A DNA stretch of 64,000 nt from assembly GCA_032251515.1 (NCBI GenBank), contig JAVVDU010000001.1, positions 62,001 through 126,000 on the forward strand. Reading direction: 5' to 3'. This DNA comes from Carthagonibacter sp032251515. GTDB lineage: Bacteria; Gemmatimonadota; Gemmatimonadetes; Palauibacterales; Palauibacteraceae. Under the pieces are notes generated by a model. That model did no database searches, was not told the DNA's origin, and saw only the letters and a list, made by a program, of their open reading frames with translations. The translations under genes and the position numbers were made by a program. Shown here piece by piece: positions 32,855 through 41,326 of the stretch (positions within the stretch are counted from its first letter, which is position 1; each line of letters begins with the position of its first letter).

Positions 32855-34065
32855 GCTCTCTCCACGCTCAGGGCCACCGCGTTTCCGCCGCCGAGGCAGA
32901 GCGTGGCCATCCCTCTGCCCGCATCGAGGTCCCGCATCGCGTACAGCAGCGTCGTCAGGATTCGCGCGCCGGACGCGCCGATCGGATGTCCCAGCGCGAT
33001 CGCCCCACCCCGCACGTTCACGCGATCCAGATCGATGTCCAGGGCGCGCGCGTCCGCCAGCGCCTGCACGGCGAACGCCTCGTTCATCTCCACGAGATCG
33101 TAGTCCGCCACCGTCGTGCCCTCCTTCGCCATGAGGCGCCGGACGGCATCGACGGGCGCGAAGAACAGGTCGCGGGGCTCCGTGGCGCCGACCGAATATG
33201 CGGCGATGCGCGCGAGTATGTCCAGACCGTTCGAACGCGCGAATTCTTGGGACGTTACGACGAGGGCTGCCGCCCCGTCGTTCAGGCCGGGCGCGTTGCC
33301 CGCCGTGACCGTGTGCTCCTCCACCTCCGGCGGGGCGTCGCCCGCGAAGGCCGGCTTGAGCCCCCCCAGCGCTTCGAGCGACGTGTCCCGACGCGGGGGC
33401 TCGTCGACCTCGACCGTCGTCACCTTGCCGCGGCGGCCCGGGATCTCCACCGGCACCGTCTCGTCCCGGAACGCGCCCGCGTCGATCGCCGCGATCGCCT
33501 TGCGGTGGCTCTCGAAAGCGAAGCGGTCCTGGTCTTCGCGGGACACCTGCGCCTTCCAGGCCGTGTACTCGGCGTGCCCGCCCATGTGGCAGTCGCCGAA
33601 CGAGCACCACAGGCCGTCGTGGATCAGTCCGTCGACCAGCGAGCGATCCCCGAACTTCACCCCCGTGCGATGCCCGGTGACCAGATACGGAGCGTTGGAC
33701 ATCGACTCCATTCCGCCCGCGACGACCACGTGGGCGTCCCCCGCCCGGATCGCCTGGGCGGCGAGCATGACCGCCTTGAGGCCGGATCCGCAGACCTTGT
33801 TGATCGTCATCGCCGGCACGGAGGCCGGCACCCCGCCCTGGATGGCCGCCTGGCGGGCCGGCGCCTGGCCTACGCCCGCCTGCACGACGTTCCCCATGAT
33901 CACGTCGTCGATCTCCGCCGGGTCCACTCCCGCGCGCTCCACGGCCGCCCGGATCGCCCGTGCGCCGAGGGCCGGCGCGGGAAGCGGCGCCAGCCCGCCG
34001 AGAAAGCGCCCGGTGGGCAGTCGCGCCGCGCTCACGATCACCGCGTTCCGCATCGCATCGCTCAT
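32851..34065 (-). CDS. acetyl-CoA C-acetyltransferase (thiolase)
   Basis: The 404-residue thiolase has the acylated cysteine in KVCGSGLKAVMLAA, NVNGGAIALGHP-like NVRGGAIALGHPIGASGAR, and the second catalytic cysteine in CLGGGNAVAL. It cleaves 3-ketoacyl-CoA or condenses two acetyl-CoA. ATG overlapping the NTF2-like stop as ATGA; a second in-frame ATG four codons in is equally near the conserved start. With hbd and the acyl-CoA dehydrogenase it forms most of a beta-oxidation set. Confidence 0.95.
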   Translation of the reverse strand: MSDAMRNAVIVSAARLPTGRFLGGLAPLPAPALGARAIRAAVERAGVDPAEIDDVIMGNVVQAGVGQAPARQAAIQGGVPASVPAMTINKVCGSGLKAVMLAAQAIRAGDAHVVVAGGMESMSNAPYLVTGHRTGVKFGDRSLVDGLIHDGLWCSFGDCHMGGHAEYTAWKAQVSREDQDRFAFESHRKAIAAIDAGAFRDETVPVEIPGRRGKVTTVEVDEPPRRDTSLEALGGLKPAFAGDAPPEVEEHTVTAGNAPGLNDGAAALVVTSQEFARSNGLDILARIAAYSVGATEPRDLFFAPVDAVRRLMAKEGTTVADYDLVEMNEAFAVQALADARALDIDLDRVNVRGGAIALGHPIGASGARILTTLLYAMRDLDAGRGMATLCLGGGNAVALSVERA

Positions 34066-34577
34066 CTCGATCTCTCCTGGCAGGCGCCGGTGCGTCGCGT
34101 GTCCACCAGCCCCACGATCTTCCAGCCTTCCGGCGTCGGCGCGAGGTGGAACACGTTCATACCGCAGTGACGAACCTGCCCCTGGTAGTAGAAGGTGTAC
34201 GGCACGTGCACGGTCGCGAGGTCGTCGTCGAACCGGATCTCCGGCGGGCCCGTGCGCTCGTCGAGGTCGCCCGGCGCGGCGTTTCCGACCGAGGCGGCGA
34301 AGGCCTCGAGGTCGCCGTACCCGACCGCGGGCGCGCCGTCTCGCTCTCCCACGCTCGCGAGACGGCGCAGCTCCGGGTGGAACGCCGCGTGGACGCCGTC
34401 GGCGTCGGCGCTCCGCATCGCGTCGAACAGGCCGTCGATCACGGCGACCACGGCCGCCTCGCGGTCCGCGTCCGGAGCGGCCCGCCCGTCTCCCGCTTCC
34501 TGCCCGGACGCCGGCGCCGCCCCGAGCAGCGCCGCGAGCGACCAGGCCGCGACGAATCCGGCTGCGGCTCGCATCAT
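34062..34577 (-). CDS. secreted NTF2-like (nuclear transport factor 2 fold) protein
   Basis: The 171-residue product has a signal peptide (about residues 1-25, ending PASGQ) and an NTF2-like domain: VIDGLFDAMRSADADGVHAAFHPE, then VHVPYTFYYQGQVRHCGMNVFHL and GWKIVGLVDTRR. Such small alpha+beta domains bind small molecules or serve as enzymes or scaffolds; nothing fixes the ligand. AGGAGGA precedes two tandem ATG codons; the first overlaps the metallohydrolase stop as ATGA and is taken as start. A secreted protein inside a catabolic operon is curious. Confidence 0.7.
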   Translation of the reverse strand: MMRAAAGFVAAWSLAALLGAAPASGQEAGDGRAAPDADREAAVVAVIDGLFDAMRSADADGVHAAFHPELRRLASVGERDGAPAVGYGDLEAFAASVGNAAPGDLDERTGPPEIRFDDDLATVHVPYTFYYQGQVRHCGMNVFHLAPTPEGWKIVGLVDTRRTGACQERSR

Positions 34578-35470
34578 GAATCCTCCTCGTCCCGTGGACG
34601 TTCCTCGCGCAGGCGTTCCCCGATCGGGTGTTCCACCGGACGCTCCAGCACGGGACGGCCGCGCTCGTCCCGCCCCGCCCACCCCCAGGCGAAGAACGGG
34701 TCGTGCTCGAAGGCGAGGAGCCAGCCCTCGTCCGCGGCCCGCCCCAGCCAGCGGCGCTTCGACTCGAGGGTCACGAGCGGCTCCACGTCGTACCCCATGA
34801 TCCACGGGAGCGGCAGGTGCGCCGCCGTGGGGACGAGGTCCGCCAGGTAGAACAGGGTCCGTTCCCCGAGCTCGATCCGGATCGAACGGTGGAAGGGAGT
34901 GTGCCCCGGCGTCCGCACGGCCCGGACGCCCGGCACGATCTCCTGCTCGTCCTCGTCGAGCCAGCGTACGCGGCCGTGCTCGACGAGAGGGTCGAAGTTG
35001 TCGGGAAGATAGCTGGCGCGGACCCGCTCGTTCCGGGAGTGCGCCCAGTCGAACTCTCCCCGGTCGATCACGTACTCGGCCCCGGGAAACGCCGGCCGCA
35101 CGCCTCCGGGCCCGCGCACGGTGTTCCCCCCGGCGTGATCGAAGTGCAGGTGCGTGTTCACCACGATGTCGATGTCCCCGGGCTCGACGCCCAGGTCGCG
35201 CAGCGCGTCCTCCAGGCGGCTCGGCCGCCCCTCGTTCCGGACTCCGTAAATGTCGAGGAACTTCGCGTCCTCCTTGGAGCCCAGGCCCGTGTCGACGAGG
35301 ATGCGCGCGCCGGAGGTCTCCACGAGCAGGCAGCGCATGGCCAGCGAGATCCGGTTGCGCCCGTCGGCCGGCGCGCGCCGGGACCACAGCGGCTTCGGAA
35401 CCACGCCGAACATCGCGCCCCCGTCCAGGCGCAGGGACCCGGCGTCCACGGGGCGCACCCGGATGTCCGC
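34574..35470 (-). CDS. MBL-fold metallohydrolase, N terminus in gap
   Basis: About 298 residues are present. RLDGGAMFGVVPKPLW, then the metal-binding NTHLHFDHAGG, RTPGHTPFHRSI and ADLVPTAAHLPLPW mark a metallo-beta-lactamase-fold hydrolase of the class near lactonases and glyoxalase-II-like enzymes. The missing start is probably only a few residues, since the conserved core begins about ten residues in. The substrate is unknown; an acyl-lactone or thioester is typical of this group. It overlaps the NTF2-like gene start by four bases. Confidence 0.85.
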   Translation of the reverse strand, partial: ADIRVRPVDAGSLRLDGGAMFGVVPKPLWSRRAPADGRNRISLAMRCLLVETSGARILVDTGLGSKEDAKFLDIYGVRNEGRPSRLEDALRDLGVEPGDIDIVVNTHLHFDHAGGNTVRGPGGVRPAFPGAEYVIDRGEFDWAHSRNERVRASYLPDNFDPLVEHGRVRWLDEDEQEIVPGVRAVRTPGHTPFHRSIRIELGERTLFYLADLVPTAAHLPLPWIMGYDVEPLVTLESKRRWLGRAADEGWLLAFEHDPFFAWGWAGRDERGRPVLERPVEHPIGERLREERPRDEEDS

Positions 35471-35570
35471 NNNNNNNNNNNNNNNNNNNNNNNNNNNNNN
35501 NNNNNNNNNNNNNNNNNNNNNNNNNNNNNNNNNNNNNNNNNNNNNNNNNNNNNNNNNNNNNNNNNNNNNN
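35471..35570. other. assembly gap (100 N) inside the exonuclease gene or after it
   Basis: Exactly 100 N. The exonuclease reading frame enters it without a stop and still lacks part of its domain, so the true gap must be longer than the placeholder. Confidence 0.95.
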
Positions 35571-36193
35571 ACGGCCCGCCGGGCGAGCCGCACGGTGCAC
35601 AGCCGCTCGCCCTCGGGCACCTCGGCGCCCGCGCGCCGCAGCTCCGCGGCGACGAAGCGCCAGTCGAACGACACGTTGTGGGCCGTGAACACGCGGCCCC
35701 GGAGCTCCTCGCGTACGCGGGAGGCGATGTCCTCGAACCGGGGCGCTCCTGCCACGTCCTCGGTGGCGATCCCCGTCAGCCCGGTGATCCAGCGGGGCAC
35801 CGGCACGCCGGGATCCACGAGCGTCTCGAAGACGGAGCGGATCCGGCCCGCCCGCATCCGGACGCAGGCGAACTCGACGATTCGATCGCCGCGACCCGGC
35901 GCGCTCCCCGTCGTCTCCACGTCCACCACCGCGAACTCGATGCACGACAGGGGCGTATCCCGCACGGCGGGCAGGCGCGCCGCACGCCACACGCCGTCCG
36001 CATCCACCGACGCCCGCTCGTCGGACCCGAGGAGCTCGAACACGAGCCGGGCGGCGAGCCCCGGAGGGGCGCCGCGCAACCCGAGCACCCGCCGGGCGAG
36101 CTCCTCCGTCCCTACCGGTCCCGAGGTCAGTTCCGCGATGGCGCGGTCCGCGAGGTCCGACCGGGGACCGAAGGCGACGCCCGGGTCCCTCAC
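35571..36193 (-). CDS. DEDD-type 3'-5' exonuclease (PolIII epsilon-like), C terminus in gap
   Basis: The visible 207 residues contain an N-terminal winged-helix-like region (about 12-75) and an exonuclease domain with ExoI motif VVDVETTG (Asp91, Glu93) and ExoII HNVSFDWRF. The ExoIII motif with the last acidic residue and catalytic His is lost in the gap. The winged-helix plus epsilon layout resembles stand-alone epsilon proteins, some of which continue into a GIY-YIG nuclease domain. GTG start overlaps the deiminase stop as GTGA. A proofreading or DNA-repair role is inferred. Confidence 0.82.
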
Positions 36194-37425
36194 GCCAGCT
36201 CCCCGCGCAGGAGCGGCAGCGTCATGCAGCGGGGCCCGCCGCCTCCCCGCACGAGCTCCGCTCCCTCGAAGGTGATCACGAATCGCTCGTCCGCCGGCGC
36301 CTCCTCGTCTCCCGTGAGAAAGTCCACGCCGCGCACCACGCGAAAGCCGCCGTCCCGCTCGAGGGCCTCGAGCGTGTGCTCGTTGCGGGCGTAAGCGAGC
36401 ACCTGGCCGGGCCCCACGGCCACGAAGTTGCAACCGCTCGCCCACTGTTCGCGCTCCTGGTGCGTGCGCCGGGCACCGCCGCAGAACAGCGGCGTCATGG
36501 GAAGCGACAGCTCTTCCAGGGCCGCGAACAGGTCGGGCCGTTCGCTGACGCCGGCCCGCCCGCGCCGCAGGTGGACCACCGGCAGCCGGGTCGGTCCCAG
36601 GAAGTAGGGCGGATACACGCAGCACAGGTCCCGGTCCAGGACCGTGAAGATCATGTCGAGATGGATCGCGGCGCGGTGGGCCGGCATGAGGACCACCAGG
36701 ATGTCCCGCACCTCCTCCTGGCGGAACAGGATCTCGGCGAGGTGGTCGATGCCGGCGGCCGTCGTGCGCTCGGACATCCCGACCGCCAGGAGGTCGCGCC
36801 GCAGCACGTGCACGTCGCCGCCCTCGATCCGGACGTTGAGGCGCCGCTCCTCGGAGCCGTCGTACAGGACTCCGGCGCCAGACAGCGCCGGGTGGAAGCC
36901 GAACAATGCCCGCGCCAGGACCTCCTCGGTCCAGCGGACCTCGTGCCGCATCGAGGCGATCACGACGCTCTCCCCCACGACGGCTGCCGCATCGCGCGTG
37001 AAGAAGAGATTGGGCAGCGGCGGCAGACCGTAGCCGGCCTCGTTCACCAGGGCCGCGAGGGCGCCGCCGCAGCTCTCCTCTCCCTCGATGAACACCCGGG
37101 CCAGCTCGTCCGGCGCCGCGACGGCCGAGCGATCGCGCATGGCGTCGGCCGAGTTCGCGACGACGTACTCGCGGGCCTCCGGGATCGCCAGCACCTCGGC
37201 CAGCAGATCGCGCACCTCCAGCACCTCGGCGAACCGGGCGAGGATCGTCACGAAGCGGGAGTGCTCCCGCCGCGCGATCTCCAGGTCGAGGATGTCGTCG
37301 AACAGGTAGTCCACCCGGTTGCTGGGCGTGACGACGGCGAGCTCGGGCCCCGGCGTGTGGCACACCACGCGCCGCAGGGGTCCCACCTCGCTCGTCACGC
37401 GGACGGTCCGTTCCCTCCCGTTCAA
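36190..37425 (-). CDS. arcA: arginine deiminase
   Basis: The 411-residue enzyme hydrolyses arginine to citrulline and ammonia. The catalytic set is complete: FFTRDAAAV, IEGGDVHVL, IHLDMIFTVLDRD (His and Asp) and the nucleophilic Cys near the end in GGPRCMTLPL. Usual partners ornithine carbamoyltransferase and carbamate kinase are absent around it, so energy yield by the full pathway is unproven. The start is TTG at 37425, sharing TTGA with the rex stop and preceded by GGGGGGAG; a GTG nine codons later is the alternative. Confidence 0.92.
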   Translation of the reverse strand: MNGRERTVRVTSEVGPLRRVVCHTPGPELAVVTPSNRVDYLFDDILDLEIARREHSRFVTILARFAEVLEVRDLLAEVLAIPEAREYVVANSADAMRDRSAVAAPDELARVFIEGEESCGGALAALVNEAGYGLPPLPNLFFTRDAAAVVGESVVIASMRHEVRWTEEVLARALFGFHPALSGAGVLYDGSEERRLNVRIEGGDVHVLRRDLLAVGMSERTTAAGIDHLAEILFRQEEVRDILVVLMPAHRAAIHLDMIFTVLDRDLCCVYPPYFLGPTRLPVVHLRRGRAGVSERPDLFAALEELSLPMTPLFCGGARRTHQEREQWASGCNFVAVGPGQVLAYARNEHTLEALERDGGFRVVRGVDFLTGDEEAPADERFVITFEGAELVRGGGGPRCMTLPLLRGELA

Positions 37426-38072
37426 CCTCTCCCCCCATCGCGCCGCGACCGCGCGGCGACCGCGTAGGTCAGCCCTTCCAGCTCCAGCGCCACGTCCACG
37501 TTCCGGATGTCCGGCCCCGGCCCCGGATCGAGCCGCACGGGCGCGAAGTTCAGAATTCCCCGGATGCCGCAGGCCGCGAGGCGACTCGCCACGGCGGCGG
37601 CGGCCGGGGGCGGCACGGCGAGAATCACGAGCTCCACGTCCGCCGACGCGAGAACCGTCTCGAGGTCGGCCATCCCGTGGACCCGCACGCCGTGCCGGAC
37701 CGTCCCGATCTTCGCCGGGTCCGCATCGAAGGCCGCCACGAGGTGGAAGCCACGCCGCTCCAGGTCGTCGTACCCGAGCAGGGCGCCGCCGATCTTCCCC
37801 GCCCCGACCACCGCGACGCGCCACCCGCGGTCGAGCCCCAGGATCGCCTCGAGCCCCGCGCGCAGCTCCTCCACGGGATAGCCGCTCCCGCGCCGACCGA
37901 ACGACCCGAACAGGCTGAGGTCCTTGCGGACCTGGGCGGCGGTCACCCCGCAGGCGGCCCCCAGCTCGCTGCTGGACACGTACGCCCGGCCGGCGGCGGG
38001 CGGCTCCCGGAGCCGGCGCAGGTACCCGCACAACCGGCGGACCGTCGATTCGGATGCCCTGCGCGCCGTCAT
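37422..38072 (-). CDS. rex: redox-sensing transcriptional repressor Rex
   Basis: The 216-residue protein has an N-terminal winged helix (about residues 5-75; VSSSELGAACGVTAAQVRKD, LSLFGSFGRRGSGYPVEEL) and a Rossmann NAD(H) domain (VAVVGAGKIGGALLGYD), closing with a swapped C-terminal helix. Rex represses fermentation and respiration genes until NADH rises. It has its own promoter and leads a tight operon including arginine deiminase, thiolase, 3-hydroxyacyl-CoA dehydrogenase, acyl-CoA dehydrogenase and leucine dehydrogenase. I saw no clear TTGTGA-N6-TCACAA operator at the promoter. Confidence 0.95.
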   Translation of the reverse strand: MTARRASESTVRRLCGYLRRLREPPAAGRAYVSSSELGAACGVTAAQVRKDLSLFGSFGRRGSGYPVEELRAGLEAILGLDRGWRVAVVGAGKIGGALLGYDDLERRGFHLVAAFDADPAKIGTVRHGVRVHGMADLETVLASADVELVILAVPPPAAAAVASRLAACGIRGILNFAPVRLDPGPGPDIRNVDVALELEGLTYAVAARSRRDGGRG

Positions 38073-38099
38073 GGAATCTCCCGGAAGCCGTGGCGCGGC

Positions 38100-38128
38100 A
38101 ACATATCCGTGCCGCGAGCACCGCTCAA
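38100..38128 (-). promoter_or_regulatory. promoter of the rex operon
   Basis: Minus strand TTGAGC (38123-38128), 17-base spacer, TATGTT (38100-38105). The box pair is nearly identical to that at 2431-2459. The -35 overlaps the rsmA stop; transcription would start about 20 bases before the rex ATG. Confidence 0.65.
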
Positions 38129-38979
38129 CTCGCGCCCTTCCCGCCCCGACGCCCCGGCGGCTCCGACTGCAACAGCCGCGACAGGACGAGGAATCCTCCC
38201 GGCGCAACCGACTCCGGTCGGCCGGCGGGGTCGATGCCGGCCCGGGCCAGAACCGCCTCGGCCGTCTCCGCATCCAGACCGAACTCGGGCGCGTCGCGCA
38301 GGATCCGCTGCAGCTGCTTGCGGCGACGCGAAAACGCGACGCGCACCAGCGTGCGCAGGGCCGCGAGGTCGGGCTCCGGGGGCTCGTCGGGCCGGGGGTC
38401 GAGCACCAGCGCCGCCGAGTCGACCCTCGGGGCCGGGCGGAAGGCCGAACGCGGGACGCCGAAGGGGCTCCGGGCCGTCGCCCGGACCTGCACCCCCACC
38501 GAGAGCGCCCCGTAGCGCTTCGAGCCCGCCGGGCTGGTCACGCGCGCCGCGACCTCCCGCTGCACGAGCAGAACGAGCCGGCGCGGCCGGGGCCGCAGGT
38601 CGAGGAGCCGGAACAGCAGCGGCGTGGTGATCGAGTACGGAAGGTTCGACATCACGCGCAGCACGGGAGCGCCTCGCACCAGCGCGCCGAGATCGCAGTC
38701 CAGCGCGTCCGCGTGGACGATCTCGACGTCCCTCCGCTCCCCCCAGCGCTCCCGCAGCAGGGGCGCGAGCCGGTCGTCCTTCTCCACGAGCACGAGCCTC
38801 CGGATCCGCCCGGCCAGGTGCTCCGAGAGCTCGCCGTGGCCGGGACCGACTTCGAGGACCGTGTCGCCGGAATCCGCCGCGAGCGTGGCGACCAGCTTGC
38901 GGCAGAGGTTCGGGTCGACGAGGAAGTTCTGGCTCAGGGAGCGACGGGCGCGGACGCGTTTCCCGAACTCCCGGGTCAT
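38125..38979 (-). CDS. rsmA: 16S rRNA dimethyladenosine transferase (KsgA/RsmA)
   Basis: The 284-residue methyltransferase dimethylates A1518 and A1519 of 16S rRNA in late 30S assembly. SLSQNFLVDPNL, SAM site VLEVGPGHGELSEHL, VEKDDRLAP, HADALDCDL and the catalytic NLPYSITTPLLF are all present, followed by the C-terminal helical domain (RVAFSRRRKQLQRIL). The ATG overlaps the SpoIIE-phosphatase stop as ATGA. It is the last gene of the rsmE-to-rsmA unit. Confidence 0.96.
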   Translation of the reverse strand: MTREFGKRVRARRSLSQNFLVDPNLCRKLVATLAADSGDTVLEVGPGHGELSEHLAGRIRRLVLVEKDDRLAPLLRERWGERRDVEIVHADALDCDLGALVRGAPVLRVMSNLPYSITTPLLFRLLDLRPRPRRLVLLVQREVAARVTSPAGSKRYGALSVGVQVRATARSPFGVPRSAFRPAPRVDSAALVLDPRPDEPPEPDLAALRTLVRVAFSRRRKQLQRILRDAPEFGLDAETAEAVLARAGIDPAGRPESVAPGGFLVLSRLLQSEPPGRRGGKGAS

Positions 38980-40529
38980 CGGACCACGACGGCCGTCCGG
39001 TCGTCGGCCGCGCCGCCCACCGGTGCGCACGCGAGCGCGAACAGGGCCGCCACCGTCTCCTCGGCAGAGCGGCCGGCCAGCCGCGCCACCGTCTCCGTCA
39101 CGAGGTCGTCGCCCCACATCTTCCCGGCGTTCAAGCACTCGCCCAGCCCGTCGGTGAACAGGACCAGCACGTCCTCGTCCGGCCGCCACTCGAGCTCGCG
39201 GCTCTCGCCGACCTCGCGCTCCGCGAGCCCGAGCGGCGGTCCGAGCGCCTCGAGCCGCACCGCCTCCCCGCCCCGTACGCGCCATGCGTGCGGATGGCCG
39301 GCGTTCGCGTAGCGCAGGCGCCCGCGCGTCGGATCGAGGACGGCGTAGCAGAGGGTCATGTACATTTCCGTGGACTCGAGCCGCCGCAGGAGCTCGCGGT
39401 GCACTCCGGCGAGGGCCGTGCCCGGGTCGTCCGCGTCCCGGGCGACGAGCGAGGCGGCGCTCATCGTCAGGGCCATGATCAGCCCGGCCGCGTACCCGTG
39501 CGAGCTCACGTCGCCCAGCATCACGCCGAGCCGTCCATCGCCGAGGCGCAGGAGCTGGTAGAAGTCGCCGCCCACCGACTCGGCGGGGACGCAGCGGGCC
39601 GCCACGTCCGCCAGGTCCCGGAAATCGGCCGGGTCGGGCAGGAGACGCAGCTGCAGGTCGTGCGCCAGGTCCAGCTCCACCTGCATCCGCTCCCGCTCCA
39701 CCCGTTCCAGCAGGAAGCGCCGGCTCTCGAGGGCCGCGGCGAGCTGCGAGGCCACCGCGGACGCGAACCGGATCTCCCGCGCGTGGAACGCCGGTCCGCC
39801 CGGATGCCGGCGGATGCGGAGCACGCCCAGGGCCCCCGCGGCGCCCCGCAGGCCGGCGTTGCGGAGCGGCACGGCGAGCCACGGGACCGATGCGGCCTGC
39901 TCCGCGCGGACGTCGAGCCCCGTGCGCGGCTCCCCCTCCCGGCAGCAGAGGGCGAGCGGCGATGCGTCCGACGCCACGTCGTGGACGAGGCCCGCGCCCC
40001 CGGGGGCCCCATCCGGCCCGCCGTGCCCCACAGCGACGAGCCGCGCCAGCGAGGAGGTGCCCTCGGGCACCGTCCAGATCTCCCCTTCCGCCCCGCGCAG
40101 CAGCCGGACGAGGGAGGCGAGCAGCCGGCGCGCTGGACCCTCGGGCTCGCCCAGCGACGCGAGAGTCTCGCCGGCCGAGGTGAGGAGTTCCACTTCCTCG
40201 TACCGCGCGGCCAGCTCCCGGGTGAAAAAACCCAGCTCCATCTCTGCCACCAGCACCGGCGCGAGCGCTTCACGCAGCACTTCGGCGAGCGCGGCCGCGC
40301 CGTCGCCCCGCACGCGCAGGCGGGCCCGCACCCGGTCCGCCACGTCCCAGCCGACCTCCGCCGCAGAGCCCGCCGTCACCGCGCCGGGGACATCCGCGAG
40401 CACCGTCTCCAACCCGTCCTGCAGAAGCGACAGCCGCGCGGCTGCCCCGCCCGCCAGTCGCAGGAGCGTCCTCAGCACGGCCTCCGGCCGCTCGCCGCGC
40501 GGCAGCGGGCCCGGCGGCGCCGCGTCCAC
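38976..40529 (-). CDS. GAF/PP2C SpoIIE-type serine phosphatase
   Basis: The 517-residue soluble protein has an all-helical N-terminal region (about 1-130), a GAF-like sensor (about 135-275) and a SpoIIE/RsbU PP2C domain (about 290-517) with ESVGGDFYQL, MLGDVSSHGYAAGL, TEMYMTLCYAVLD, YANAGHPHAW, LFTDGLGECLNAG and a terminal DDRTAVVV. The metal-binding aspartates are intact. It should dephosphorylate a STAS antagonist, releasing the sigma or effector partner; the STAS protein and an HATPase protein are encoded just upstream. The GTG start lies ten bases after the previous stop. Confidence 0.88.
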   Translation of the reverse strand: MDAAPPGPLPRGERPEAVLRTLLRLAGGAAARLSLLQDGLETVLADVPGAVTAGSAAEVGWDVADRVRARLRVRGDGAAALAEVLREALAPVLVAEMELGFFTRELAARYEEVELLTSAGETLASLGEPEGPARRLLASLVRLLRGAEGEIWTVPEGTSSLARLVAVGHGGPDGAPGGAGLVHDVASDASPLALCCREGEPRTGLDVRAEQAASVPWLAVPLRNAGLRGAAGALGVLRIRRHPGGPAFHAREIRFASAVASQLAAALESRRFLLERVERERMQVELDLAHDLQLRLLPDPADFRDLADVAARCVPAESVGGDFYQLLRLGDGRLGVMLGDVSSHGYAAGLIMALTMSAASLVARDADDPGTALAGVHRELLRRLESTEMYMTLCYAVLDPTRGRLRYANAGHPHAWRVRGGEAVRLEALGPPLGLAEREVGESRELEWRPDEDVLVLFTDGLGECLNAGKMWGDDLVTETVARLAGRSAEETVAALFALACAPVGGAADDRTAVVVR

Positions 40530-40539
40530 GGCCGCGACC

Positions 40540-41322
40540 TCAGCCCCGGACCACGAGGGTCACGGCGTTCCCCTTCTCGTTCCAGCGGACCTCGTCGGCG
40601 AGGCTGCGCAGCAGGAACAACCCGCGGCCGCGGCTGCGCGATCGATTCTCCGGGCTCGTGGGGTCGGCGACCTGCCGCGGGTCGAAGCCCGCTCCCGCGT
40701 CTTCCACCGTCACGACGGCGGACCCCCGCTGCAGCTCGGCCGACACCACCACGGTTCGCCCGGGATCTTCGCGGCTGCCGTACAGGATCGCGTTCGCCAG
40801 GGCCTCGCCCGCCGCGACCCGCAGGTTCAGCGTGGCGCGCGCCCCGCGGAACGCGAACCGCTCGCACGCCGCGACGAGTTCGTCCACCACCACGCGGACG
40901 TGCTCGACCCGGGAAGGAACCTCGAACCGAAGGCGACCCGAGAGTCCTTCGCCGCCCGACCGGGCGACCGCATGGCCGGCCTCCACCCGCTTCCAGCGAA
41001 GGCCCAGCTCCGCGCGGTTCAGGGGATGAAACAGGTAGTCGACGGCGCCTGCCGCCAGGGCCGGGAGCAGGCTCCCCAGGGATTCCCCGTCCACCAGCGC
41101 CACGATCTCGGTGGCCGGCCCGAACCGGGAGCGTGCCTGTCGGATGTGCATCTCGCCGCCCGCGAGGTCCACGAACGCGAGGACGGGCGGCTGCACGGGC
41201 CACTGGTCGGGGCCCGTCGCGACGAGGGGGTCGGCCCCGAGCCCGCGCAGGGCGCCGGCGAGGTCCGCGGCCACCGCGGGGCGGGGAGAGCTGACGAGGA
41301 CGGCTCCCGCGGGACCGCTCAC
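40540..41322 (-). CDS. degenerate receiver fused to RsbW-like HATPase (anti-sigma-like kinase)
   Basis: The 260-residue protein has a receiver-like N-terminal half (about 1-120; AVLVSSPRPAVAADLAGALRG, AFVDLAGGEM, GAVDYLFHPLNRAEL) and a GHKL ATPase half (about 130-260) with AAGEALANAILYGSRED, VTVEDAGAGFDP and RGRGLFLLRSLADEV, as in RsbW/SpoIIAB serine kinases. The receiver has lost the acidic pair and its invariant Lys (His in HPLN), so phosphorylation is doubtful. It stands between the STAS antagonist and the SpoIIE phosphatase. GTG 41322 is chosen because GAGG lies just before it; a longer reading would run into the STAS gene. Confidence 0.8.
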   Translation of the reverse strand: MSGPAGAVLVSSPRPAVAADLAGALRGLGADPLVATGPDQWPVQPPVLAFVDLAGGEMHIRQARSRFGPATEIVALVDGESLGSLLPALAAGAVDYLFHPLNRAELGLRWKRVEAGHAVARSGGEGLSGRLRFEVPSRVEHVRVVVDELVAACERFAFRGARATLNLRVAAGEALANAILYGSREDPGRTVVVSAELQRGSAVVTVEDAGAGFDPRQVADPTSPENRSRSRGRGLFLLRSLADEVRWNEKGNAVTLVVRG

Positions 41323-41326
41323 GCCC

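Noticed and set aside
38073..38128. Rex operator (TTGTGA-N6-TCACAA) at the rex promoter
   Set aside because: No inverted repeat of that type is visible between the promoter and rex start. A diverged operator cannot be excluded.
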